Assembly: GCA_028283725.1 (NCBI GenBank)
Contig: JAPWKC010000004.1
Coordinates: forward strand, 1,550,001-1,614,000
Length of the DNA stretch: 64,000 nt
Direction of reading: 5' to 3'
Source of the DNA: Neorhizobium sp.
GTDB taxonomy: Bacteria > Pseudomonadota > Alphaproteobacteria > Rhizobiales > Rhizobiaceae
The stretch's first letter is position 1, and each line of letters starts with the position of its first letter. Both the position numbers and the translations under genes were made by a program. This document shows, piece by piece, positions 28,868 to 36,523 of the stretch. A model generated the notes under the pieces. That model did not search any database and was not told the DNA's origin. It was given only the letters and a program-made list of their open reading frames with translations.

Positions 28868-29359
28868 TTACTGATCTTTCTTTTTCGATCCGAGCAATTC
28901 ATCGAGAACAACCGAGGCCGCACCGACCGTGATGAAGCTGTCTGCGAGGTTGAACACGGCGAAAGACCAGCTCTGCGTATGAAAGAGAACGTAGTCGATG
29001 ACGTGGCCATAGGCAAAGCCATCGATCAGGTTGCCGATCGCGCCGGCAATAATGAGCGCGTAACCCAGATGGGCAAACGTCCTGTCCGGCGTGCTGCGAC
29101 GCCAGAGCCAGAGAACAAAGGCCACGATGATCACCCGCATGCCGATGATCCACTCTCGCTCCATGCCCGAGAACATCGAGAAGGCGACACCGAGATTATA
29201 GGTGCGATAAAGCGCCAAGACGGGCAGAAGCGCCACCGGCTCCTGCAACGGCAGGTAGGCCTCGACCGCCAGCTTGATGATCTGATCGAGAACCACGGCC
29301 AGCACGATGAAGGCCACCGCCAGCGGCGGCCGGGAAAGAAGTGCGCGGCGTGCGATCAT
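28868..29359 (-). CDS. lspA: Lipoprotein signal peptidase (SPase II)
   Basis: The 163-residue inner-membrane aspartyl protease removes signal peptides from diacylated prolipoproteins. It has four hydrophobic segments and the family boxes: [36 protein letters not shown] and VFNLADSF. The catalytic aspartates in GHVID and NLADS are present. The residue after NLID is Gly, where nearly all LspA proteins have Arg. The start is the ATG at 29359, which overlaps the upstream methyltransferase stop by four bases; the longer frame reading into that gene is a shadow. Confidence 0.95.
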   Translation of the reverse strand: MIARRALLSRPPLAVAFIVLAVVLDQIIKLAVEAYLPLQEPVALLPVLALYRTYNLGVAFSMFSGMEREWIIGMRVIIVAFVLWLWRRSTPDRTFAHLGYALIIAGAIGNLIDGFAYGHVIDYVLFHTQSWSFAVFNLADSFITVGAASVVLDELLGSKKKDQ

Positions 29360-30216
29360 GACCGGTCGTCCAGCGTCAGGAGATCGCGGCGGGCCTCGAA
29401 CAGCATGACGGCCGTGGCGACGCCGAGATTGAGGCTGTCGGCCCTGCCCTGCTGCGGAATGCGCACGGTGCGGTCGGCATCCTTCGCCAGATTGTCCGGC
29501 AGGCCGGACTGTTCGTTGCCCATCAGGATGACTATCGGCTTTGCCGCATAATCGACCTTGCGGTAGTCGATGGCGCCGGCCAGATGCGTGGCCACCACAT
29601 AGGCGCCGGAGCGCTTGTGCCAGGCCAGAAACTCTTCCGCCGTGCAGCGGACGACCGGCATGGCAAAGACCGAGCCCATCGTGGCACGCACGGTTTCCAA
29701 GGAGAACGGATCGGTGCATTCGCCGACCAGAATGGTGGCCGACGCGCCGGCGGCATCGGCGGTGCGGATGATCGTGCCAAGATTGCCCGGATCGCGAACC
29801 CGATCGAGCGCAACGAAGGTCTCGCCCTTTTGCGGCCTCAGCTCGTCCAGCCGCTTCCAGCGGTGCTCGAAAATGCCGACGACCATTTGCGGATTGTCTC
29901 GCCGGGTGATCGAGGACAGGACCTTTTCGGAGACTTCGAGCACGAGGCCGCCATGCGCGACGGTCTTCGTCGCCACCTGCTCAACCAGCGGCTTGCCCTT
30001 GGCAGCCTTGGCATAGACCAGCGTACGGATTTCCCAGCCGAGTTCCAGCGCGTCGATGACGAGCTTCAACCCTTCGGCCATGAAGGTGCCGGTTTCCTCG
30101 CGGTCCTTCTTGTTGGTGAGCGCCTTGATATCCTTGATGATCGGATTGGAAAGCGAGGTGACTTCCTTGACCTGGCCTACCTTGCGGGGACCGGGTTTGT
30201 GAAATGTGTCTGTCAT
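29356..30216 (-). CDS. SpoU/TrmH-family RNA 2'-O-methyltransferase
   Basis: The 286-residue protein has an N-terminal RNA-binding substrate domain ([29 protein letters not shown]) and a C-terminal SPOUT domain with the knot motifs [32 protein letters not shown] and [18 protein letters not shown]. These are the three classical SpoU motifs. The target is probably a ribose in 23S rRNA, but the position cannot be read from sequence. It overlaps both neighbours (lspA downstream, the other methyltransferase upstream) by four bases. Confidence 0.92.
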   Translation of the reverse strand: MTDTFHKPGPRKVGQVKEVTSLSNPIIKDIKALTNKKDREETGTFMAEGLKLVIDALELGWEIRTLVYAKAAKGKPLVEQVATKTVAHGGLVLEVSEKVLSSITRRDNPQMVVGIFEHRWKRLDELRPQKGETFVALDRVRDPGNLGTIIRTADAAGASATILVGECTDPFSLETVRATMGSVFAMPVVRCTAEEFLAWHKRSGAYVVATHLAGAIDYRKVDYAAKPIVILMGNEQSGLPDNLAKDADRTVRIPQQGRADSLNLGVATAVMLFEARRDLLTLDDRS

Positions 30217-31496
30217 GCCGGTACCCAGCGACTGAAGAGGGAAGTGGAGAGCGCGCGGCCGGGCGTTTCGCCGTCGAGGCCTGCTTCGCGGATGACGAGT
30301 TCGCCCGATTCGACGACGCCGCCTTTACCGCGCATGATCTCGCGCATCAGCTCATGGATGGAATAGAAGCTGGCGCGGATCGAATAGGCCGTCAGCACCA
30401 GACCGACCGCCTTTTGCGACAGGAGTTCGCGGCAGACATCGAGCATCAGCGGCAGGTGGTCGAACAGGTGCCAGACTTCGCCATTCGGGCCGCGGCCGAA
30501 TTTTGGCGGATCGGTGAGGATGATATCGTATGTGTTGCCGCGGCGTTCCTCGCGCAGGATGAACTTCATGGCATCCTCGCAGATCCAGCGGATCGGCGCA
30601 CGGTCGAGACCGGCCAGAGACTGGTTTTCGCGCGCCCAGCCGATCGCCTTCTTCGAGGCATCGACATGGGTGACTTCGGCACCGGCGGCGGCTGCCACCA
30701 GCGATGCGACACCGGTATAGCCGAAGAGGTTCAGCACCTTGAGCTGCCGGCCTTCCCTTGCCCTCATCTCCTCGACGCGGGCCTTCATCCACTCCCAATG
30801 GACGATCTGCTCGGGGAAGACGCCGACATGGCGGAAGGCGGTGAAGCGGCCGAGAAAATCGACGCCGAGCAGCGACAGTGGCCAGGTTTCGCCCAGCGCC
30901 TCGCGGGAAAAACGCCAGCGGCCCATGCCGTCCTCATCCGTATCGCCGCTAAAGACGGCGTCGGCATTGTCCCAGACGTGATCGGCAAGCGTCGGCCGCC
31001 ACAGCGCCTGCGCCTCGGGGCGGACGATGCGGTAGGGGCCATACTGTTCCAGCTTCAGCGCATTGCCGCTGTCGATCAGGTGAAAATCGCCGGCACCTGC
31101 GCTTTCGAGAATGACCGGCACGCGTTCGGGCGGGCGTTCGCCGGTGCGGGCCATCAGGCTGCGCGTCTCGACCGGTGCTGCGGCAGGAGCCGGACGCGCG
31201 TTTCTTTCCGCAGCGGGCTTCGGATCGGGCCTCGACGCGGCGGGTCCTGCCGAGGCTGGTCTTCCCGGAGCCGGTCTTGCCGGGGCTGGCCGGTTGCCAG
31301 CAGAGGTGGCGCTTGCGGATTTAAGGCCGGCAGGCTTGGCGGAATAGGGGCCGGAGGGTTTGCCGGCAGCCGCCTTCGGGCCTGCGCCTTTCACGGATTT
31401 CGACGCTGGCCGCGCGGGTTCGCTGCGCCGGCCATCGGGCCGTGCCGGCCCGTCCGCGCGCGTCTTTCCTGCCGGACGCCTGTCCTTGTTCTTCAA
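30213..31496 (-). CDS. Class I SAM-dependent rRNA methyltransferase (COG1092-like) with Pro/Ala/Arg-rich N-terminus
   Basis: The 427-residue frame has a catalytic part from about residue 115: LNLFGYTGVASLVAAAAGAEVTHVD (SAM loop, LNLFGYTG), IRWICEDAMKFI and IILTDPPKFGRGP (NPPxF-type DPPKF motif), resembling RlmI/RlmK cytosine or guanine methyltransferases of 23S rRNA. Residues 1-110 are a low-complexity basic tract of repeated xxRPAPxRPA. The start is TTG at 31496 with only a weak ribosome-binding site; the first internal ATG is at 31154 (residue 115), so the tail may be untranslated or real. Its stop overlaps the next gene by four bases. Confidence 0.82.
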   Translation of the reverse strand: MKNKDRRPAGKTRADGPARPDGRRSEPARPASKSVKGAGPKAAAGKPSGPYSAKPAGLKSASATSAGNRPAPARPAPGRPASAGPAASRPDPKPAAERNARPAPAAAPVETRSLMARTGERPPERVPVILESAGAGDFHLIDSGNALKLEQYGPYRIVRPEAQALWRPTLADHVWDNADAVFSGDTDEDGMGRWRFSREALGETWPLSLLGVDFLGRFTAFRHVGVFPEQIVHWEWMKARVEEMRAREGRQLKVLNLFGYTGVASLVAAAAGAEVTHVDASKKAIGWARENQSLAGLDRAPIRWICEDAMKFILREERRGNTYDIILTDPPKFGRGPNGEVWHLFDHLPLMLDVCRELLSQKAVGLVLTAYSIRASFYSIHELMREIMRGKGGVVESGELVIREAGLDGETPGRALSTSLFSRWVPA

Positions 31497-31662
31497 TTCT
31501 TCACCCGTTCGTTCCAGATCGAGGCAGCAGATAGCACTTGCGCGGAAATCTTCAAAGCCATCTTCAAATTTCCCGCAGCAACCCGAGGCCGGATGGCGGT
31601 CGCGGTTGGACAGAGGGGAGCTGCCACCCTAAATAGCGGCCTTCGACATGAGGAGTGATGCG

Positions 31663-32133
31663 ATGGAACTGACAGGCGAAGAGCGGATCGAGGCACCGCT
31701 TGCGATCGTCTGGGCCTGTCTCAACGATCCGGCCGTGCTGAAAGACTGCATTCCCGGCTGCGAGACGCTCGACTGGGTTTCAGATCATCAGCTTGCAGCG
31801 GGCATCAAGGTCCGGTTCGGGCCGATCGGCGCCAGCTTTTCCGGCTCGCTGACCCTGTCGAACGTCGTGCCGCAGCAGAGCTACACGCTGACCGGCGAAG
31901 GCAAGGGCGGGCTTGCCGGCTTTGCCCGCGGCAGCGCCGACGTGTTTCTCACCGAAATCGGCGACAATACGCTGCTGCGCTATGCCGGACGGGCGGAGAT
32001 CAGCGGCAAGCTGGCCTCCCTCGGGGCGCGCTATCTCGGCTCAAGCTCGCAGAAGCTGGCATCGCGGTTCTTTGCCGGGCTCAACCAGACGATCGTCGAT
32101 GCCTACCGGAATGGGAACGTCGGCAAGACGTGA
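31663..32133 (+). CDS. CoxG-like SRPBCC-domain protein
   Basis: The 156-residue protein belongs to the carbon monoxide dehydrogenase subunit G (CoxG) group of the START/SRPBCC fold: MELTGEERIEAPLAIVW at the start, NDPAVLKDCIPGCETL and the GFARGSADVFLTE strand. CoxG helps recruit Mo-CO dehydrogenase to membranes, but no cox genes lie nearby, so the role here is unknown. The ATG at 31663 is chosen because GAGGAG lies 7 bases upstream; the ATG at 31648 lacks one. It is divergent from the methyltransferase gene. Confidence 0.85.
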   Translation: MELTGEERIEAPLAIVWACLNDPAVLKDCIPGCETLDWVSDHQLAAGIKVRFGPIGASFSGSLTLSNVVPQQSYTLTGEGKGGLAGFARGSADVFLTEIGDNTLLRYAGRAEISGKLASLGARYLGSSSQKLASRFFAGLNQTIVDAYRNGNVGKT

Positions 32134-32164
32134 CGCTCCACGTTTCATGCTTTGACGTCGAGGT

Positions 32165-32509
32165 TTAGCGGCTGGCGATCTGGGTGCCGGGCTGTGCCGG
32201 CGCATTGCGCTTGGCGACGGCCTCGTGCTCGGCCCGCCATTTTGTCGCCTCGCGCGCCTCGACGCGGGCCTTGCGGCGGTATTTCCCCTGGTTCCACCAG
32301 GTGACGAAGGAGCCGATGATCATGCCGGCGATGACGGCAATCAGGAGAAAGATGAAGAAGGGCGCGCTTACCGCCAGAACCGCATCATCCGGGCGGAACG
32401 GATTGAGCGCCAGCGTCACCACCTGGCGGTTGGCGACGGCCAGCACGATCAGGATGATACCGAGCGGAATGAAGACCACCAGACCGAGGATCCGTTTCAG
32501 CTTCTTCAT
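32165..32509 (-). CDS. lapA: LapA-domain (DUF1049) membrane protein
   Basis: The 114-residue protein has two hydrophobic helices (residues 6-26, LGLVVFIPLGIILIVLAVAN, and 46-70, FFIFLLIAVIAGMIIGSFV) joined by a short periplasmic loop with VVTLALNPF, then a basic cytoplasmic tail (KYRRKARVEAREATKWR). This is the LapA layout; E. coli LapA works with LapB in controlling LPS synthesis, but rhizobial members are uncharacterised. It is downstream of ihfB, a conserved pairing. Confidence 0.82.
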   Translation of the reverse strand: MKKLKRILGLVVFIPLGIILIVLAVANRQVVTLALNPFRPDDAVLAVSAPFFIFLLIAVIAGMIIGSFVTWWNQGKYRRKARVEAREATKWRAEHEAVAKRNAPAQPGTQIASR

Positions 32510-32693
32510 CAGGTACTCCCAGGATATTTTTCCGACGTCATGCGGCCGGTCTTTACGATGCCGGCCTCATGCAGAATAGGGATGAGGCCGGACCTTTCAA
32601 GGGCTGGCCGCCATTAAGCTGCCATGGGCGACGCTGCGACGCATCGTCTCCCATACCCCGTCAAACGCCGTTGCCGCGTCGCTGCGGAAACCA

Positions 32694-32999
32694 TCAGTCG
32701 GCATCTTCCTCGTCGACCAGATCGGGGTTGAGCCGCTCGCGCAGCTCCTTGCCGGTCTTGAAGAAGGGCACCCATTTTTCCTCGACGAAGACGCTTTCCC
32801 CGGTGCGCGGGTTGCGGCCCGAGCGCGAGGGGCGGTTCTTCACCGAGAAGGCGCCGAAGCCGCGCAGCTCCACGCGGTTGCCGCCCGCGAGCGCATCGGT
32901 AATCTCGTCCAGCACCGCGTTGACGATATTCTCGACATCGCGGTGATAGAGGTGCGGATTGCGCGCCGCAACGATCTGGACCAATTCCGACTTGATCAC
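32694..32999 (-). CDS. ihfB: Integration host factor subunit beta
   Basis: The 101-residue DNA-bending protein has the HU/IHF fold: [41 protein letters not shown] with the GFGxF signature, and the beta-arm [14 protein letters not shown] including the Pro that kinks DNA. The start is GTG at 32999 with AGGGGG six bases upstream. It follows sppA by 26 bases and is probably cotranscribed with it. IHF assists sigma-54 promoters, and rpoN is about 4 kb away. Confidence 0.95.
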   Translation of the reverse strand: MIKSELVQIVAARNPHLYHRDVENIVNAVLDEITDALAGGNRVELRGFGAFSVKNRPSRSGRNPRTGESVFVEEKWVPFFKTGKELRERLNPDLVDEEDAD

Positions 33000-33025
33000 G
33001 TTTGCCCCCTGAAAAAATTAGGTTT

Positions 33026-33982
33026 TCAACGGGGCCCAACCTGCCAAACGGAAACCAGACCGTCAAGAAACAACTTGTCGGTACCCCATGGACCGGACGC
33101 CGCCGGAAGGAATGCCGGGTCCAATCCGGCGAAGCGCATGACCTGCGAGATGGCGCTCGACAGGAAGAAGTTCGAGCCTTCCTTCTTCGCCTTCCATTCG
33201 ACGAGCGGCAGATTTTTCGCCACGCCGCGCGTTTCGAGCCAGGCGCGGATATCGCGATCGCCGCCGAGTTCGTCGACCAGCTTGACCTTCAACGCCTGCC
33301 GGCCGGTATAGATCGTGCCGTCGGCAAGTTTCAGAACCTCGTCGCGCGGCAGTTTGCGGCGATCGGCGACGAGATCGACGAACCAGGCGTAGCTGTCCAT
33401 CACCATCGAACGGATCATCGCCTTGGCATCGTCGCTGGCCGGATGGAAGGGCGACGGTTCCGCCTTCAAGGGCGCCGACTTGATCTCCTCCATGGAGACG
33501 CCGATCTTCTTCATCACCTCGTCGATCTGCGGATACTGGAAAATCACGCCGATCGAGCCGGTGATCGAGCTTTCGCCGGCCACGATATGATCGCCAGCGG
33601 AGGCGATCATGTAACCGGCGGATGCCGCCAGCGTGCGGACGTCGGAGACCACGGGCTTCTTTTCGGAGACGTGGCGGATCGCCTTGAAAATGCGTTCGCC
33701 GCCATAGGTGGTGCCGCCGGGAGAATTGATCGAGACGACCAGTGCCTTCACCGCATCGTCGTCGGCGATCTTGTCGAGACGGTCGAGAAGCTCGCGGTCG
33801 TCGGTGATCATGCCGGAGATGCGGATCTGCGCGACATGCGGGCGGGCGGTCTCGGTGTCCGAGGCGAAGGTTGTGTAGAGCGCAAAGCCGATGGCCACCA
33901 GAAAGACCAGCGCGACGATGCGCCAGAAACCGACCTTGCGTCTCAGCTGCCGCCGCTCGGCCATTGCCATTGCATCCATCAT
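33026..33982 (-). CDS. sppA: Signal peptide peptidase SppA (short form)
   Basis: The 318-residue protein has an N-terminal membrane anchor (WRIVALVFLVAIGFALYTTF) and a single S49 peptidase domain: SINSPGGTTYGGERIF, the catalytic-serine region LAASAGYMIASAGDHIVA, and SITGSIGVIFQYPQ. It degrades cleaved signal peptides in the membrane. The longest frame starts at 34189 but runs through the divergent promoter region; the ATG at 33982, preceded by GGGAG, gives the usual start MMDAMAMAERRQ. ihfB follows. Confidence 0.93.
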   Translation of the reverse strand: MMDAMAMAERRQLRRKVGFWRIVALVFLVAIGFALYTTFASDTETARPHVAQIRISGMITDDRELLDRLDKIADDDAVKALVVSINSPGGTTYGGERIFKAIRHVSEKKPVVSDVRTLAASAGYMIASAGDHIVAGESSITGSIGVIFQYPQIDEVMKKIGVSMEEIKSAPLKAEPSPFHPASDDAKAMIRSMVMDSYAWFVDLVADRRKLPRDEVLKLADGTIYTGRQALKVKLVDELGGDRDIRAWLETRGVAKNLPLVEWKAKKEGSNFFLSSAISQVMRFAGLDPAFLPAASGPWGTDKLFLDGLVSVWQVGPR

Positions 33983-34189
33983 CCGCGCTCCCTTTCTCGT
34001 CAACCGAGCAAAGCTAGGGCTTCGCGTCCAATTGTCAGGGGGCCATATCACGAATTTATGTTGCCCGTTATTGTTTGTTGATGGATAAACGCCATATTCG
34101 CAGGCGAAAGACCGGCCCGGACGCTCCACACAATCGTCCGCCACCGAAGACATGCCGCCTCGATCGGCTACAAGGAACCAGGCCTGCAT

Positions 34190-34906
34190 ATGCTGCAGCA
34201 GATGAGAAACACGTCAGGGATCACGCCCGGTTCGGGCGCGAAGGCGAGCGCCTATGATGCGGCCCTATCGCATTCGCGGCTCGTTGGCCGGTTGCGCGTT
34301 CTTCTGCCGATTGCCGCCGGCGTGATTTCGCTCTGTTTCATCGGCGTGGCCGTGGTCAAGGCCTATCTGCCGGAAAATCTCAGAGTGGAAAGCGCCCGTA
34401 TCGAGGACGGCAAGATCGTCATGGAAAAACCGGCGATCGCCGGTCGCAACAGCCAGGGCATCGACTATTCGATGATCGCCGACAGGGCGTTGCAGGATAT
34501 CGCCAATCCCGACCATATGACGCTGCAGGACGTGAAGGCCGCCGTGCCGATCAACGAGGACGTCGTGGCGCGCGTCGTTGCCAGCACTGCCGATTTCGAC
34601 CGGGGCGCCAACAAGCTCAATCTGCCGTCGCCCTTCGACGTGAACCTGAGCAATGGCGTGACCGCGCATTTCAACTCCGCCAAGCTGGACATTCCAGGCG
34701 GCGTGATGGAGAGCGACACACCGGTGAATATTACCACCACCGGCGGGTCCATTGTTGCACAGTCCATGAAGATAACGGATAAGGGTCATACGATTACCCT
34801 TATCGGGCAGGTCCGGGCCAATCTCGATCCTGTCGCGCTTCGCAATCAAGCTGCTACCAACAAAGCCAAGTCCAACCAGTCCGAGACCAACCAGGGCAAG
34901 AAATAG
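34190..34906 (+). CDS. lptC: LPS export ABC transporter periplasmic protein LptC
   Basis: The 238-residue protein has one N-terminal membrane anchor (residues 35-55, VLLPIAAGVISLCFIGVAVV) and a periplasmic LptC beta-jellyroll domain containing VESARIEDGKIVMEKPAIAG and DVNLSNGVTAHFNSAKLDI. It passes LPS from LptBFG to LptA. It starts the lptC-lptA-lptB-rpoN series and is divergent from sppA across about 207 bases. An ATG four codons later is an alternative start. Confidence 0.9.
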   Translation: MLQQMRNTSGITPGSGAKASAYDAALSHSRLVGRLRVLLPIAAGVISLCFIGVAVVKAYLPENLRVESARIEDGKIVMEKPAIAGRNSQGIDYSMIADRALQDIANPDHMTLQDVKAAVPINEDVVARVVASTADFDRGANKLNLPSPFDVNLSNGVTAHFNSAKLDIPGGVMESDTPVNITTTGGSIVAQSMKITDKGHTITLIGQVRANLDPVALRNQAATNKAKSNQSETNQGKK

Positions 34907-34918
34907 AGCACGGCCGTC

Positions 34919-35506
34919 ATGATGTATCGTAACCTTCGTACTTCTTCCGCCGCCGTGATCGCTGCCGGCTGCGTTTTTATGATCGCGTTTTCAGCACAGG
35001 CGCAGTCGACAACCAGCAGCATGTCCGGAATGAAGCTTTCCAAGGACGAGCCGATCCAGATCCAGAGCGACCAGCTGGAAATCAAGGATCAGGAAAAGAA
35101 AGCGTTCTTCACCGGCAACGTTCAGGTCGTGCAGGGCACGACGACGATGAAATCCGGCAAGATGACGGTGCTCTACACCGGCGAAGGCGCCTCGGTGTCT
35201 TCCGGCAGCACCAATATCGACAAGATCTTCATGGACGACAAGGTTCTCCTGACCTCCGGCGACCAGCAGGCGACGGCCGATAACGGCCAGTTCGACATGC
35301 CGTCGCAGACTTTCGTGCTGACCGGCAAGCAGGTCGTGCTGTCGCAGGGGCAGAACGTCTTCAAGGGCTGCAAGCTGACCGTTCACATGCAGACGGGCGA
35401 AGCCAAGCTCGATGCCTGCGGCGGCCGGGTCGAGATCATGCTCGATCCGAAGTCGCAGCAGAAGCCTGGCACCCCAGGCGCGCCTGCACCGGCCCCAAGC
35501 AAATAA
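34919..35506 (+). CDS. lptA: LPS transport periplasmic protein LptA
   Basis: The 195-residue protein has a signal peptide (cleavage near AQAQS, residue 29) and an OstA/LptA domain: EPIQIQSDQLEIKDQEKKA, FTGNVQVVQGTTTMKSGKM and ADNGQFDMPSQTFVLTG. It forms the periplasmic LPS bridge to the outer membrane. The tail is Pro/Ala-rich. It lies 12 bases after lptC and 25 bases before lptB. Two adjacent ATGs (34919 and 34922) are equally possible. Confidence 0.92.
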   Translation: MMYRNLRTSSAAVIAAGCVFMIAFSAQAQSTTSSMSGMKLSKDEPIQIQSDQLEIKDQEKKAFFTGNVQVVQGTTTMKSGKMTVLYTGEGASVSSGSTNIDKIFMDDKVLLTSGDQQATADNGQFDMPSQTFVLTGKQVVLSQGQNVFKGCKLTVHMQTGEAKLDACGGRVEIMLDPKSQQKPGTPGAPAPAPSK

Positions 35507-35531
35507 TTAGACTGAAGTAGATCTGGCCCCC

Positions 35532-36335
35532 GTGAAAATACCGTTCTCCTCAAAGCCGTCGGACAGCAAGGCGTCATCCGAACCCTTCGCCATTCGCGAC
35601 AAGGCTCGCTATGAAGGCACGCTCGTCGCACACGGCCTGTCGAAGACCTATGATACGCGACGCGTCGTCAACGGCGTGTCGCTGGTGGTCAGACGCGGCG
35701 AAGCCGTCGGCCTTCTCGGGCCGAACGGCGCGGGCAAGACGACCTGTTTCTACATGATCACCGGCCTCGTGCCGGTGGACGAAGGCATGATCGCGATCAA
35801 CGGCAACGAAGTGACGCGCATGCCGATGTATCGGCGCGCGCGCCTCGGCGTCGGCTACCTGCCGCAGGAAGCCTCGATCTTTCGCGGGCTGACCGTCGAG
35901 CAGAACATTCTTGCCGTGCTCGAAGTGCACGAGCCGAACCGCGACAAGCGGCATGCCAAGCTCGACGAGCTGCTCGAAGAGTTCCATATCAGCCAGCTGC
36001 GCAAATCGGCCGCCGTGGCCCTGTCGGGCGGCGAGCGACGCCGTCTGGAAATTGCCCGCGCGCTCGCGACCGATCCGGCCTTCATGCTGCTGGACGAGCC
36101 ATTTGCCGGCGTCGATCCCATTTCCGTGTCCGACATCCAGAATCTGGTTCGCCACTTGACGGCACGCGGCATCGGCGTACTGATAACCGATCACAACGTG
36201 CGCGAGACGCTCGGGCTGATCGACCGGGCCTATATCATCCATGCCGGTGAAGTCCTCACCCACGGCCGCGCCGACGACATCGTCAACAACCCCGATGTCC
36301 GCCGCCTCTATCTGGGTGACAAGTTCAGCCTCTGA
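35532..36335 (+). CDS. lptB: LPS export ABC transporter ATPase LptB
   Basis: The 267-residue ATPase has Walker A GPNGAGKTTCF, the Q-loop region GYLPQEASIFRGLTVEQN, the ABC signature LSGGERRRLEIARALA and Walker B FMLLDEPFAGVDP, then the H-loop ITDHNVRETL. The motif SIFRGLTVEQN is typical of LptB. It drives LPS extraction with LptFG, which are not in this window. An N-terminal extension of about 30 residues is present compared with E. coli. rpoN follows. Confidence 0.96.
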   Translation: MKIPFSSKPSDSKASSEPFAIRDKARYEGTLVAHGLSKTYDTRRVVNGVSLVVRRGEAVGLLGPNGAGKTTCFYMITGLVPVDEGMIAINGNEVTRMPMYRRARLGVGYLPQEASIFRGLTVEQNILAVLEVHEPNRDKRHAKLDELLEEFHISQLRKSAAVALSGGERRRLEIARALATDPAFMLLDEPFAGVDPISVSDIQNLVRHLTARGIGVLITDHNVRETLGLIDRAYIIHAGEVLTHGRADDIVNNPDVRRLYLGDKFSL

Positions 36336-36523
36336 GCCACCCGTCGCTCGCCAGGGGACAAAGAATCTCCCGCCTTCGCCTTCGCGACGCTTGACCAAAT
36401 CTTTCAAAAAAGCAATTCTTGTGCCAGATTGAATTTCAGCCGGGTGGAGGCCCCGTTGGAAATCTTCAGCGGCGCGTCATGACGGCGCGATCCGAGGGTA
36501 TCACGGGGAGTTTTGCGTCCACC

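Noticed and set aside
29360-29719. N-terminal extension of lspA
   Set aside because: It reads inside the TrmH-family gene in another frame; the overlapping ATG at 29359 starts the real protein.
33983-34189. N-terminal extension of sppA by 69 residues
   Set aside because: It would run through the divergent promoter region; the ATG at 33982 with GGGAG and the membrane anchor just after it is the better start.
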